From Clonostachys chloroleuca (Eukaryota; Ascomycota; Sordariomycetes; Hypocreales; Bionectriaceae): 64,000 nt of DNA. The stretch spans positions 8,742,001 through 8,806,000 of the forward strand of contig JBANAY010000003.1 of the NCBI GenBank assembly GCA_037952775.1. Direction: 5' to 3'. The stretch's first letter is position 1. Every line of letters starts with the position of its first letter. The translations under genes and the position numbers were made by a program. The notes under the pieces are model-generated. The model saw only the letters and a program-made list of their open reading frames with translations. It was not told where the DNA came from and searched no databases. Below, one piece after another: positions 1-11,382 of the stretch.

Positions 1-325
1 TGGAGGCTCCACGTCCGAGACGCCCAAGCTGCAGGGCTTGTCGGACCAGGACGTCGGCATCATGTTCGAGAAGTACGCCGATAACTCGACCAACCGTGCG
101 GGCGGCGGGGGCGAGTACGAGGTCGTCGAGGGCTTCGGGTGGACCAACGGCGTGCTCATCTGGACGGTGGACGAGTTCGGCAACCAGCTGCAGAGGCCCG
201 ACTGCGGGGATCTGCAGGCGGCGCACACGAAGCAGAAGAGGGATGTGCAGTCTGCGGTTGAGCTGCATGTGCGGGATGGGTCGAGGGTGAAGAAGTTTGG
301 TAGGCGCGCGAAGAGGAGCGTGTGA
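1..325 (+). CDS. Trehalase (GH37), C-terminal fragment
   Basis: The gene enters from the left edge; its reading frame starts at base 2 and stops at 323-325, leaving 107 codons. The segment GGGGEYEVVEGFGWTNGV matches the conserved C-terminal block of glycoside hydrolase family 37 trehalases, which split trehalose into two glucose units. The last ~40 residues are basic and poorly conserved. The signal peptide and the catalytic acid and base residues lie outside the window, so secreted and cytosolic forms cannot be told apart. Family call strong, localisation unknown. Confidence 0.85.
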   Translation, partial: GGSTSETPKLQGLSDQDVGIMFEKYADNSTNRAGGGGEYEVVEGFGWTNGVLIWTVDEFGNQLQRPDCGDLQAAHTKQKRDVQSAVELHVRDGSRVKKFGRRAKRSV

Positions 326-479
326 AGGGTGAAAAATGGTGGTGGTGATTGGCGTCAGGGAGGTTCTTTTGGTTTCTGCTTCTCAACCCTTCTAGTATAT
401 TTATTTTAGTCTTCTCATGTGTTAATGTTAACGAATAGGTATAATTCATCAGCTTTATCTGGCGTGACACGTTTGTGAT

Positions 480-1199
480 TCAAAATAACCATGGCAGAAA
501 TCTTGGGGTCCTCGCATTCCACTCTTCCCATTTCCTCCCAAATGTTTCCTTGAGCATCTCCTCTTCCTGCTTAACACGCATCTTGACGCCGAGCAGACCA
601 GCAGTGATGAACACTGGTGCAGCGACAAACCAGAGCTTTCTCGCGGCTGGATACAGGAACGGCGGGATCCAGCAGCACACCGCACCATCAAATCGAACGA
701 ACAATGCGATTGTGGAAATCATGATGGCGGAAAGGCCGGTATAGCTCGGGTGCTGCACGTATCTGTAGATGCCTGTCGTAGTCAGGCGATCTGGCTCCGC
801 AAGGGCAAATGTAAAGTTTGTTCCTAGATATGAGTAGGACATGAGGCGGAGGGGAACGCCAACAAGGAGGATCAGGCAGATAGGGACGGATGTTGACGCC
901 GACCAGGTGATTAGGTCGTTGTTGAGCCCATTTTCGCTGCCGTAGCCGAGGAGACGTGGTGGGATATCTGGGGCGTAGAAAGCGAGTGCCGAGGCATGAA
1001 GTGCGAGAAGACCTACAGGTGCCAGGACTATCTTAGTCGCATGCTTACTCGTGATCCCAACGCGCCGGAGCAGGTCTCCCGTTCGCGGAGTGGTGCTGGT
1101 GGAAGGATTGGGAGGCGATAGGGCGACAAAGCTCCCGGTGAGGGAGGCTATGATGGAGATAGCAAAGGTGATCTGCCGGAAAGAGCTTAATGGTTCCAT
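480..1199 (-). CDS. Isoprenylcysteine carboxyl methyltransferase-like membrane protein
   Basis: Single-exon gene of 239 residues. About five hydrophobic segments are visible (roughly residues 9-27, 54-75, 104-121, 156-171 and 188-205). The motif RYVQHPSYTG (146-155) and the C-terminal run of acidic and aromatic residues ending PRFLPWLF are the hallmarks of the ICMT/PEMT methyltransferase superfamily, where they bind S-adenosylmethionine and substrate at the membrane. True ICMT (Ste14) methylates prenylated CAAX cysteines in the ER; many fungal relatives have no known substrate, so only the family is claimed. It is transcribed away from the BTB gene at 1831. Confidence 0.8.
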   Translation of the reverse strand: MEPLSSFRQITFAISIIASLTGSFVALSPPNPSTSTTPRTGDLLRRVGITSKHATKIVLAPVGLLALHASALAFYAPDIPPRLLGYGSENGLNNDLITWSASTSVPICLILLVGVPLRLMSYSYLGTNFTFALAEPDRLTTTGIYRYVQHPSYTGLSAIMISTIALFVRFDGAVCCWIPPFLYPAARKLWFVAAPVFITAGLLGVKMRVKQEEEMLKETFGRKWEEWNARTPRFLPWLF

Positions 1200-1830
1200 G
1201 GATAATGTCGCTTGGTCTAGCCTGGACTAGAGTATCTGAAGTTGTCTGGTTCTGGAATACGATCCGTCCTGTTTTCGTGTTGCTTCTCCTTTGTGGGCGG
1301 ACTGTTGCTCCCACCTGTTTGGATTTTACGCGGGGAAGGTGCGATCTTTTAATTCCCGAACTGTCGCACAATTTAGGAATCGTTCCGATTGATTAGATAA
1401 TCTGAGACAGGACTAAACCTACCTACACTGAACTACCTACCTAGAATGAGGCTTCAGCTGTGTGACTTGTAATCCACCCGTTTCATATCAGAATTCAAAA
1501 TGGATGAGAAGAAGCTTCACTTGATTCTACTTGCTACTACAAGTTCAAAAGCAAAGACAGCTAGTGGTACTTCTATTGGTCTCACATAGGAACTTGAGAT
1601 GAAGTCTTGGTGAGGAGAGAGTCTCTTGGTAAGTGTGTGAGGTGAGCAGCGAGGGCGCTCTCAGAATCTTTTCACCTCCACTGCCCCTTCTAACTCACTT
1701 TTAATGTGCCAGATGGTCCTGAGAAAGAACTTCAACTCTTACCTGACCTTTCACTTCGATCACTCAGATTCACTCGTCGTGCCTGCCTTTCTTCCAGCTC
1801 GCCGCCAACCTACACCTACGCCTAAGAAGC
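1200..1830. other. Intergenic, divergent promoter region
   Basis: This stretch separates two divergently transcribed genes and should hold both promoters. I see no open frame with coding character and no recognisable element beyond short polypyrimidine runs close to the BTB start. Confidence 0.5.
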
Positions 1831-2614
1831 ATGTCGAGCCGTCAAGAAAATCAAGATTTAGATTTCATGAGCCAGCTACTTCTCTCAGGAAAGTACAGCG
1901 ATTTCAAGCTAAGATGCGAGGACGTCGAGTTCCAACTTCACAAGTCTGTCGTCTGCATGCAGAGTCCAATGTTCGCAGCTGCATTGGATGGCAACTTTAC
2001 TGTAAGATTCCAGCTTCTACCGGCTTTGTTCATTTTGCTTATTTGTTTGTGATTAGGAAGCAGCCTCCGGGACCATCGTTGCTGAACTTTTTGATCTCGA
2101 CACAATTCGACGCCTGATCCAATTCTTTTACATCGGCGACTACAACACAGAGAACCCAAGTGACACTAAGCAGCTTATCATCAAGCTCGAGTCGCCTTCT
2201 GAAGACAACCTCACGCCTGCTGGAACCGAGATCCTGAGCGCCATGTCCGTCGCCGACCAGCTGCGAGCTCACATCGACCTCAACATTGCGGCTGATTACT
2301 ACCAGGTCCCAGACCTTTTGAAGATGACGAGAGATGAGGTGGAAAAATTGCTCTACCATCACTGGAATGCCAGCGCCTTCCCGGAACTCTTCGATCGCGT
2401 GTCGGCAGTGGTCGCTGATGCAAAGCTCCAGTCAATCGTGACCGACGCGGCAGCTCGCCATCTAGAGGAACTCCTCCAGCTCAAGGAGTTCCGAGAACTT
2501 GATTGCATCAGCGACATGGCCATCAAGCTTCTTTCAAGCATTCTGGAGGCAAACAAGTCGACTCGGAGCCCCAAGCTGAAGAGTCCAAAGAAAAGAAAGT
2601 CGACTTTCATCTGA
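1831..2614 (+). CDS. BTB/POZ domain protein
   Basis: Two exons (1831-2001, 2057-2614) joined in phase 0 across a 55-base GT-AG intron, giving 242 residues. The N-terminal segment with SGKYSDFKLRC and FQLHKSVV is the start of a BTB/POZ fold, and exon 2 continues it with a segment rich in Phe and Tyr. BTB domains dimerise and often serve as adaptors for cullin-3 ubiquitin ligases; in filamentous fungi most such stand-alone proteins are uncharacterised. The C-terminus is strongly basic (SPKLKSPKKRKS) and could act as a nuclear localisation signal, which is inference. No second domain is visible. Confidence 0.8.
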
Positions 2615-3541
2615 TGGTAAGACTGAGACCCTGCATCGGTATTTCACATCCTGGCTGATTAAGGCTCAGCTTCTGGTCAGTTGCCATGTGATTGCGCGAA
2701 TGGAGAATATTAGCAGGCCATGGACCACTTACGAACTGAATTTGGCTTTGTACGAAGGGAAGATGGCGACATTGGGCTTTTTTTCTGTCACCTCATACAT
2801 GGCATTCTTTCTGAATGGCTGTTCGATGGTTTTGTTACGATGTTGTTCAGACAAAGACTGGACGACTGAGAGCTGTTTTTGAACTAACAGGAATTGCTTT
2901 ACGCACACGATACACTGTCTAGATCTCTGCGATGTTGCCTCGCGTTCTCACCCTTTAGCTTATGAAAATTCACCGCTATTATTTCCTATTATTTTAAAGT
3001 AACATCATTGCTTCTGCTGCTTTGAATTCTTGTTTACATTTGATACGATTTACCATGGCAAGCACCGGCGTTCCCCAGCCGGTATGATCGACGTCCAGGG
3101 CATTTGTCGAGCTCACTCGATCTCGCACCACTACTTAACAGTATATTAATGGATTACTTAGCGACTCTTGATTCTCCGACGTTGATCTCTTGGGTTTAGC
3201 AAGCATTCTTAACGGAACTGAGATCTTTGGCGATGATGCTGCGACTTCTTGGCGACGTCATTGCTGGGGAAGATCTTCCGTTCATGACATTCCTGGTGTG
3301 GCTATGACCGAGCCAAGGGCAGAACAGCGCAGGGAAAAAGGGCTATTTACAGGGTTCGCGCTTACTTGACCTGGGGAGACGGCAATCGGGTACACGAAGT
3401 AGCCGGCGGTGAGATGGATGTTTTATCTCCGCGATGACTGATCTTTGATCGCATCTGCTATTATCTTGTTCCTTTTCTTCTGTTCTTCCTCCTCTCCCCG
3501 CCCCGTGGAAGTATATCGTATTTTTCGGAAGGATAACCAAT
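2615..3541. other. Intergenic
   Basis: No convincing gene. Short open frames here (for example 2688-2882 on +) lack splice partners, family motifs or coding bias. Confidence 0.5.
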
Positions 3542-4694
3542 ATGTCTGTGCAGAAAGATCCCTATTCATCGGTAGAGGCCGTCCGAGAACTAGCAAACAT
3601 TGAGTAAGTTGAGAGATCTATGCCGGGCTCGTTCTCATGCTAATCCAGGCTTGTAGCCTTGATATGGCCAAAGTATGTCTCTGAGCATGAAACACCAGTC
3701 ATCGCTAGTATTTTCCTGACATTATCAGATGCTCAAGGATGGCTCGATAGATGCTAAGACATTCCCGTCATTCAAGGCGATGGTACAGATGTTTCGTGAA
3801 CATCCTCCATCCCCCGGCCCGCGGCTGAAAACCGAGTGGTCTCGCTACGTCAAGATGCGTGATCGTCACACTCACAAAATCCGCGTATATAAGCCGGATG
3901 ATCTGGCAGAGGGCCCCTTGGTGGTCCTCATATGTGGAGGCGGATTCTGCATGGGGCACTACTCACACTTCGGCTCTTATTCTAGGGCTATTGCATCTCT
4001 GTATGGTGCAACTGTTGTGAACATCAGCTACCGCCTCGCTCCAGAGTTCAAGTTCCCGATGGCGCCCAATGACGTGTGGGATTCCATCACATGGATGGTG
4101 GAACCCGAGAATGCAAAAGAACTTGGTTTAGATATGGACAAGGGCTTTATTGTGGGAGGGATGTCGGCTGGGGCGAACCTTTCCGCGGTATTCGCCCAAA
4201 AATGGGTATCCAGTTCCAAATCAGTGGTATGTGGCTGAACGTTCCGCTACTCTTTGTTGACGAAATCGTCCCCGACGATCAGCGAGAGCTGTGGATTGCT
4301 AGAGAGCAAAACGCCGAAGCCATGATCATCAACAAAGGATCAATGGACTTTATTCTCAGCTCGTACAATCCGTACGTTACCTCGCCCGACTTCTCTCCTG
4401 CCAACCAGCAGGGAGGACACACCGGGCTCCCAACCCACATCCAGGTCTGCGGCCAAGACCCATTGAGGGATGATGGCTTGATCTACGAGAGGATATTGCG
4501 GAAGCATGGCGTGAAAACCAAGCTGGATGTGTACCCCGGGTGTTCCCCATGCAGGGCCGTATTTCTTTCCCACTCTTCCCATCGCGGTCAAACACAATAT
4601 GGATGTCTTGAAGGGATTCGGGTGGTTTTTTGGTAAGGATGCAAGCGAGGAGCAGTACCAACTGGCATTGAAGACAATGACAATGCCTACGTAG
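3542..4694 (+). CDS. Alpha/beta hydrolase, HSL/esterase type, with two compensating frame breaks
   Basis: Exons 3542-3603, 3657-3672 and 3729-4694, with introns of 53 and 56 bases. The restored length is about 347 residues, normal for the family. The oxyanion-hole block is CGGGFCMG (about residues 95-102), with Cys where the family usually has His. The nucleophile is in GGMSAG (Ser ~172), the acid in GQDPLRDDG, and the catalytic His in VPHAGPYF. Family members hydrolyse esters or lactones. The frame slips by -1 at the A5 run 4198-4202 (stop reached at 4236) and returns to the original frame at the C4G3 run 4534-4540. A conserved protein is readable throughout, so either two base-count errors or a recent pseudogene is possible. 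Confidence 0.75.
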
Positions 4695-6373
4695 AGTATC
4701 TTTATTGACTCTGGCTTCGCTATGCGGGTAGTGCCTGAGATGGAACCTTTACAAACACTCGTTTGTGTAATATGACAAAACACCAAGCCAGTGTCAGTTG
4801 TGTCTGATAAAACTTCTTTTTGAGTTGAACATACCGCGCATCAGTGCCTCAGTGAAGGGACCGGATGGTAGCAGGAACCGCACGACCAACTCTCTCACCA
4901 CACTGCGTCTGTAATCGAAGTTCCCTCCGCTTGTACAGCTCCCCCCAATGATGCTCGGTCTGGGGTCTGGTACTGGGTTGTAGTAATGCCGTATCCGATT
5001 CCACCCATCTTATTGGCGCCAATTTAAGCCTCCATCTCTCGACATTACAGTGGCTAGGAGGTTTCCGAAAAGTAATGCTAGTCCGGTATTCGTCGTATCA
5101 TGGGATCAAAGACCTCCAATTTCGATAGCGCAACATGGTAATCGAAGCTGAGGGGCTATATTGTGCGGTCGGCTGCACTTGCTCTCTGGTTTGCCAACGA
5201 TTATCAGACTGTTGATCGGACAATGGGAAATAAGTGAAATTTGATAGATAAGGTATCTCTGCCACATATATGTGAAATGAACAGGGTCTGGGCAATGCTT
5301 GTTGCGATAACCCCGGCGGAGCGGACAGCCGAGATGGCCATGACAGAGGATCGGGAGCAAATTCCGAACCACAACAACACCTTCTTACACTAAAATCCAT
5401 CTCTCTGGTTCATGATAACCGAAGCCTAAAAAAAGAGCGGCTAGATCTCACATGAGCTGCCCCATGGGGTATTGGTGCCATATCTGCAATTCGATTCTTA
5501 TATAGATAATGATCAGCAAGGAAACTGATTGTCGGGATGACCTGCCTGGCTTGATGGGAAGGGTACATGCGGTATCATGTCTGGTTTCAAGACGCTGACC
5601 CCTCCAACAAAATCGGGAGCTTAGACATGATGCTGCAGATCCTTGAGATACAACATTTGCACGCCTTTGTTGATTGAGAATTCTTCCCAAAAAAGAGTTA
5701 CAGCCTTGGGGAAAACGAGAATCAGAGCGCCGGTCCTATTGACTCAACTTGCCTCGCCCAAGAGAGCCCAAACTCCAAGGTGTATGTTTCAACTTCATGT
5801 GCCGACAGGTGGCTTTGGGCAATAAATCATAACCCTCCCTCTAGAAGTGAGCATAACCACGATAAAGCAGTAATGGTCGACATGTATCAGTCCTCAGCGA
5901 TGTGCCTCTACTTTCATACCCCGGGAATGTCGTTTGTTGGCGGAGAGTCAGCCACGGGTTCTATCCACTATCCAAGCAGGACTGCCCCAATGGAGCTTGT
6001 TAAGAGTCCTGTCAGTGGCTGATATGGTGATAACGAGCGCTAGTACCGCCCATAGAGCTTAGATTGTCTCCAAAAAAGACACGCATTGAGATTAGAAAAA
6101 TCCGAAGGTGGAGGCAGACACATTGCGCTTAACTCTCAGCCTATCGTGAGGTCGGTTACAGTTCCCGAGCTTTTCAAACGTAACCAAATCTTTACCTCAG
6201 ACTGATCATGGATCATGACATATCCCCTGTATGCTCCATCTTGGGACATCTTAAATACAATCATCTCCCCCTCTTCTCTGAGCTTGAAGGAAAAAGCACC
6301 AAGGAGTCCCTGTTCTTGATCAGGCTTTTCGATTGACTTCCAAGGCAGTTACTAACGTTTCCCAACAATCACA
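4695..6373. other. Intergenic, 1.7 kb
   Basis: Only short overlapping open frames on both strands, none with a family motif or plausible exon structure. The last few hundred bases should hold the promoter of the permease at 6374; pyrimidine-rich stretches precede its ATG. Confidence 0.45.
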
Positions 6374-8427
6374 ATGGCACAGCAAGATCCAAACTCAGAC
6401 ATCAACATGCCTGCATCTCCGACACCAGCTATAGACGAAAAGGAGGGCCTTTCTCGTGTTGCTTCTCACGGCTCTGAGAAAATTGGGCAAATTACTCGGA
6501 CGGAGGAGTCCTCGGGGGCTCTTCACCGAACTTTGACGCCGCGACAAATTCATGCATGCAAACACCTAGATATCTAAGACTTGGTAGCTGAAAACTAATG
6601 CTTCCACATAGATTATTGGTCTAGGTTCTAGCGTGGGCAGCGGCCTGTTCATCGCCACGGGAAAGGCTCTCGCAGCAGGCGGGCCTGGTACCATGTTCAT
6701 CGCCTACCTTATTGTGTGTACTGGCGTCTGGGCTAACTTGCAGTCACTTGGAGAAATGACAATCGCTTTCCCCGTGTCGGGAAACTTCATCGACTACGCT
6801 GGTAGATGGGTCGATCCTGCATTGGCTTTTGGTGCCGGCTTTGCAGAGTGGCTTGGTTAGCACGCCCCAGCCCCCAGGATGGTTCACTTGTAGCTATCCT
6901 GCTAATATTTCTTAGGTTGGACTTCCGTATTTGCTGCAGAAGCCGTTTTCTTCGTCGTGCTGGTTGACTATTGGGCGAAGGGGGTCGTACCACATGCAGC
7001 ACTTTGTCCGTTCCTCTTGGATGTCATACCAACTTGAGCATCACATACTAATGAACTTTCTCCTAGTGTCGATCTTCAACGTGATCTGTCTCATCGTCTT
7101 CTTCATGCCGAATAAATTCTTCGGGTGGCTCCAAGCCTTTGGATCAATGGTCAAGATCGTGTTATTCTTTTTCATCATCGGCCTTTCCATCGCGTTGATT
7201 GCCGGCGCCGGTCCGACTGGTCAAAAGCTTGATGGAAGTTCTTGGAGAGATGGAAAAGGCTTCCAAAACGGCTTCACTGTTAGAGCCTCTTGGGAATTGA
7301 ACATAATACAGTGGAGATAGACTGACTGATGATTGCAGGGCTTCGCTAACTGCGCCATGATGGCCATCTGGGCTGTCGGAGACCAGGTGTTCATCGGAGT
7401 CATGGCTGGAGAAGCCAGTATGCCTCGCATTTCCATGGCACATTCTTCTACCTTCGTCCCTATCCGTGTCGCCGTCATGTATCTCGTATGCGTCGTTTTC
7501 ATCGGCATCATAGTTCCTTCCGATGACCCGAACCTGCTGGGAGGATCGGGCGCGGCAGCCTCTCCTTTTGTGATCGCCGCTCAGAACGCAGGTTTGAAAG
7601 GCATCCCCGACTTGGTCAATACGTGCATCATTATTGGTATTGTCGCCATTGCCTTAGAGAGCATCTATCTCCCTTCCCGGGTCTTGCGCACTATGTCTCT
7701 GCAAGGTTTGCTGCCCGCAAGAATTGCGAATGTCGATGCTCTCGGCCGCCCACGCTGGGCATTGAGCATCACATCAGTGGTTGGTGTATTCTTTGCCTAT
7801 TTGAGTCTCAACGGTATTTTTCTCATCTATGATCATTATATGGGCACTCGAGACTCATACATTTGTTTCCTTAGAGGGCGGTAATGAGGCGCTCAATTGG
7901 TTCATTGCGATTACCAGCGCCTCCTTTTTCAGCAACTGGGCAATCATTGGTTACTCGAACCTTCGATTCCGCCAGGCATTGAAGGCGCAAAATGACCATT
8001 TACTGGACGAAGAGTATGGGTGGAAGGCTGCCATGGGCATCTTTACCCCTATTTACCTCATCATCGTTTCCACGCTGCTGCTAGTTTGCCTTCTCTACTT
8101 GGCAATTAGTCCTTCGGTATCCGTTTCTCACCCATTCATATTCTTCCAGTCGCGCTAATATTAATTCTGCAGGGTCGTTCCTTTACCGCAGCAAACTTTT
8201 TCCAGTACACTATTGGTCTCTTGCTCATCATTGTGTTCAGCCTTGCCTACAAAGTGATTCGCCGCACGAAATGGGTTGACCCTGCGACAGCAGATCTGAC
8301 CACTGGCCGCAATGTCCTACGGGTCAAAGAGATTAATTATCTCGACGGGTACGCTAGGCTTCCGGCTTGGAGACGAGCTTTGCTTTCTTTGGGTCTTAGT
8401 CCTGCTGGTGGGCCAAAGAGTGAATGA
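6374..8427 (+). CDS. Amino-acid/amine permease (APC superfamily)
   Basis: Seven exons (6374-6553, 6612-6855, 6916-7005, 7067-7278, 7339-7813, 7875-8116, 8173-8427) give 565 residues. The first membrane block (IIGLGSSVGSGLFIATGKAL) and the following SLGEMTIAFPVSGNFIDYAG are the conserved TM1-TM3 region of fungal APC amino-acid permeases, which import amino acids by proton symport at the plasma membrane. About 12 hydrophobic segments are present, with a hydrophilic N-terminus of ~55 residues. Intron 1 (6554-6611) uses a GC donor (GCATGC); the reading frame and family alignment leave little alternative. Substrate cannot be inferred. None of the inverted repeats described for the amine cluster was seen upstream, so co-regulation is uncertain. 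Confidence 0.88.
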
Positions 8428-8960
8428 ATCTCACCAAAGAGTGTTATGAGGTTCTCAACTAGCTGATTAGTTGTTGCATATCTTGATGATGAATTGTTTA
8501 GTGTTTTTCGTGCGATACTGAAGGATGGCGGGATGCGCTATAATCACCCTGCTAAAGATGAACTTCTAAAGCAGAAATTATCAGTATGGGCATATGTGAC
8601 TTCAGCAACTCTCTAGTTGCCTAGAAATTCTGTGATCAATATATTGTATAAGACTAATGCGACTCTTCCGTAATTCCTGTTAGAGATACGGTCTTGTTAT
8701 CCAAGGCCTGCAACTGATCACTCATAGCAGACTCAAAATATCGACATGGTTTTGAACATGTTTTTTTTTTACCTCGAAAAGATCTTCGTGATAAGCTTCA
8801 ATACTCTCTTGTATTAGGAGACACCTTTGCACGCCCATTATTACAATAACGAACGCAACTGGCTTGCCCCGAATTTCTCACAAATTCTAATGTACCAGAA
8901 ATGGCCAAAAAGAAAATTAACGCTTAGTTTTGAAGATCAAACCCGTCCTCACGCAATATA
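8428..8960. other. Intergenic between convergent genes
   Basis: Holds the 3' ends of the permease and of the gene at 8961. A T10 tract occurs near 8761. Nothing else recognised. Confidence 0.5.
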
Positions 8961-9836
8961 TCACTCATCTGCATTTATGAACCTTCTCTCCGCCGCCCGG
9001 CTTGTGTCACGCAGTTTCTCTTGCCGCTTTCTTCCTAACCTTTCCCCCTTTTTCCTCTCATGCAACTCGTTCCTCAGATCCTCAGTCTCCTTCTGGCTAC
9101 CTTCGGAAGCCTTCTCTTTCTCTTCTCTTTGCATCCTGCGCTCTTCAGCTCTCTTTCGGCTCTCCTCCTTCTCTGCTTTAACCTGCATCTTGTTCTTGAA
9201 AAAATCCCCTTTCGGGCAGCAATACAAGACGACGGACACGATTTGATGGCCTGAAGCAAAGTAGCACGGAAACGCGGCCGTTCCTCCGGTGTTGCTTCTT
9301 TGCGACATCCAGTTGATATGATAGACCATCACGCCCGTAGACTGGATAGGCTTACCATGTTCAAGAGAATAGACCCTCGGGGGTGAACCGCCATAGAGAT
9401 ATGTGCCCACAGCCTTGATGAAATCGCCCTTGGTCACACCATCTGGGCGAAAGATTTTGATATTTTGAGGGACACTGGGAAGGTCGCAAGGACAGCAGTT
9501 CGGATGCCGATCGAAAACATCAATATCGAATCCCTTGACAGGCGGTTCGGTGACGTATTCAGGGATGTCTTTGTTCGCGAGAACTAAGGTATGGAGCTCC
9601 GAGAAGACGCGGTGCCAATATGATTGGAAGATGCTCGGAGATGACGCGTCATAATACGGGCTCTCGTCCCACGCGTCCTGAGTTGCTTTCAGAATGAGGT
9701 CAGTTAAAGGCTCCCATTGCTTGATTATTTCGATTTGCTGGTCAGCATCCGTGTCGTCATTTGCGGCAACTGTCGAGAAGTCGCCGTCGACAAGTTGGCC
9801 ATCGAATTGAACGGTAGGATACCTTTCCCAGTCCAT
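8961..9836 (-). CDS. Hypothetical protein with charged coiled-coil tail
   Basis: Single open frame of 291 codons from an ATG at 9836 (the frame extends only three non-ATG codons further). Residues ~1-210 look globular, with a cysteine patch NCCPCDLP around residue 115 and several aromatic residues. From ~residue 215 to the end the protein is a highly charged Lys/Glu/Arg-rich segment predicted to be a long helix or coiled coil. I do not recognise a family. The composition and length argue for a genuine gene, but an unseen upstream exon is possible. Confidence 0.55.
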   Translation of the reverse strand: MDWERYPTVQFDGQLVDGDFSTVAANDDTDADQQIEIIKQWEPLTDLILKATQDAWDESPYYDASSPSIFQSYWHRVFSELHTLVLANKDIPEYVTEPPVKGFDIDVFDRHPNCCPCDLPSVPQNIKIFRPDGVTKGDFIKAVGTYLYGGSPPRVYSLEHGKPIQSTGVMVYHINWMSQRSNTGGTAAFPCYFASGHQIVSVVLYCCPKGDFFKNKMQVKAEKEESRKRAEERRMQREEKEKASEGSQKETEDLRNELHERKKGERLGRKRQEKLRDTSRAAERRFINADE

Positions 9837-11382
9837 CGCTAACAAGCTGCGTCTAGCTATCGAGCACAGGTGGTGAGATATTGAAGACCAGAAGAGGGGC
9901 TAGCTTACTTAAAAGCTCTCAATAATGTCTAACCTTCTTTCCCACCAGTGAGCAGGGAATAGGCCAAAAAGTACTGTCAGCAAAACGGTGAATTCAGCCA
10001 AACCAACATCTCCATTTAAAATAAGCTACCCTATAACATCTATCCAATTCTCTCTCTATCATGGTGCTCTATAGAACTTTAAAAATAAATTAGTCTATGA
10101 TACGTTTCTATTTTACCCTTCACAAGTGAAATGTTGCAGAGCAACACTGAGTTTAGCCATATTCAAAGGTGGGTGAGTAAAAGTAAAGTTGCGTTCAACA
10201 AAGGTTAGCTATATCCGGGATTAAATTGAAAAGAAACACTTGAATGAGGCAAAGTCGAGAAATGTAATTACATCAGCCAACAACTTACACGACATGAAAC
10301 ATTCGGGTGTTATCACGATGGATTCCATGCTTCAGTCACCCGAATCCAACCTGAAAAGGAAACGATTGAGGCGCGAAACAAAGTGGACAACTGCCAATAC
10401 AGCTAATTAACACCCTTCAATCATTTTATTCTTAGCCTTCCGATGTTATTTCTCTGATTACTTCTGGAGGACGAGCGAAGAAAAATCTTTCGCTCACTAT
10501 CTCCTACGAAAGGCACCAACGCCGGAAGAGTTATGAAGGCGGATATTATCTGTTTTGTAACATTGACCAGGATTGGCTTCGTTTGCAATTTATTGCGAAA
10601 CTAGAATGCCATAAACCGAAACTTGTACCAAAGTAGACATTGGCTTGAATAAATGTTGTGTGTTTGATATGTGGGTTGGGCGTCATTCTATCTTTGTTCC
10701 TCCCGTCTAAGCCTTCATCGCGAAATCGTTTACAAATCCATCAAAGAGATCACAGGCAACTAAGATGTTGACCGAAAGAGGTTTAGTAAGGAGGAAGATG
10801 TCTAGCAAGGATAAAGAGGCTAGTTAAGATGGAACCTTTAGGCTAGAGATGGATTGGAACTTTGCTATTGGCAAATCATTCTTCAGTTGATGCCGTCAAA
10901 CAACCGAATCTCGGACAGCTAGCTCCGAAATGTGGAATAGGGGCATCTTAGCGCCGACTTCCTGGTTCTAAGCAGCAGACTTATCGGCGCCATCGGGCAT
11001 TTTATCCCAACCTGCCCGATGGGCGGGGCTTATCGGAGCGGGCTGAGGTCACGAGTCACGATGCAACCCATCCCAGACTCACCCCGTAGATGGACCCTAA
11101 CTAGCATCCTGTGGAGGCGTGATGGAAGATGGGGGCATATCATCGGAATCTAGATGGGTGCCAAGCTTGGTCAGAAATTGTTGCCCCTCTCACTCTTCTT
11201 GGGGTATATATACACATTATCAACTACGGAATCGACACCAAAGCTGTTTTTCCATCATCTCCAAGCCCCCACAGGAGTTCATCGCCTGTTGGACTTGCTT
11301 ATGCTTTGATTCAGTCCATTCAAGCAATCTCAGTCCATTTTGCTCTCTTCTTGTTTCAGTACTTTTCTAAGCGTGGGAAAAT
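9837..11382. other. Intergenic, promoter of the amine oxidase
   Basis: AT-rich and without a credible gene. The distal part near the amine oxidase holds the inverted repeats at 10983-11036 and a TATA-like sequence at about 11205-11212. Open frames at 11119-11437 have no coding support and overlap this promoter. Confidence 0.5.
10983..11036. promoter_or_regulatory. Cluster of ATCGG/CCGAT elements upstream of the amine oxidase
   Basis: CATCGGGCA (10991-10999) and TGCCCGATG (11013-11021) form a perfect 9-base inverted repeat with a 13-base spacer. Two more ATCGG cores lie at 10983-10987 and 11032-11036. CGG/CCG half-sites are the usual targets of dimeric Zn2Cys6 regulators, and the same core recurs upstream of other genes of the cluster. 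Function is inferred. Confidence 0.45.

Noticed and set aside
2688..2882. 64-codon open frame on +
   Set aside because: No motif, no splice partner, and it lies in the 3' flank of the BTB gene.
5098..6022. Several 60-100-codon frames on both strands
   Set aside because: They overlap each other, have no family features and look like chance frames.
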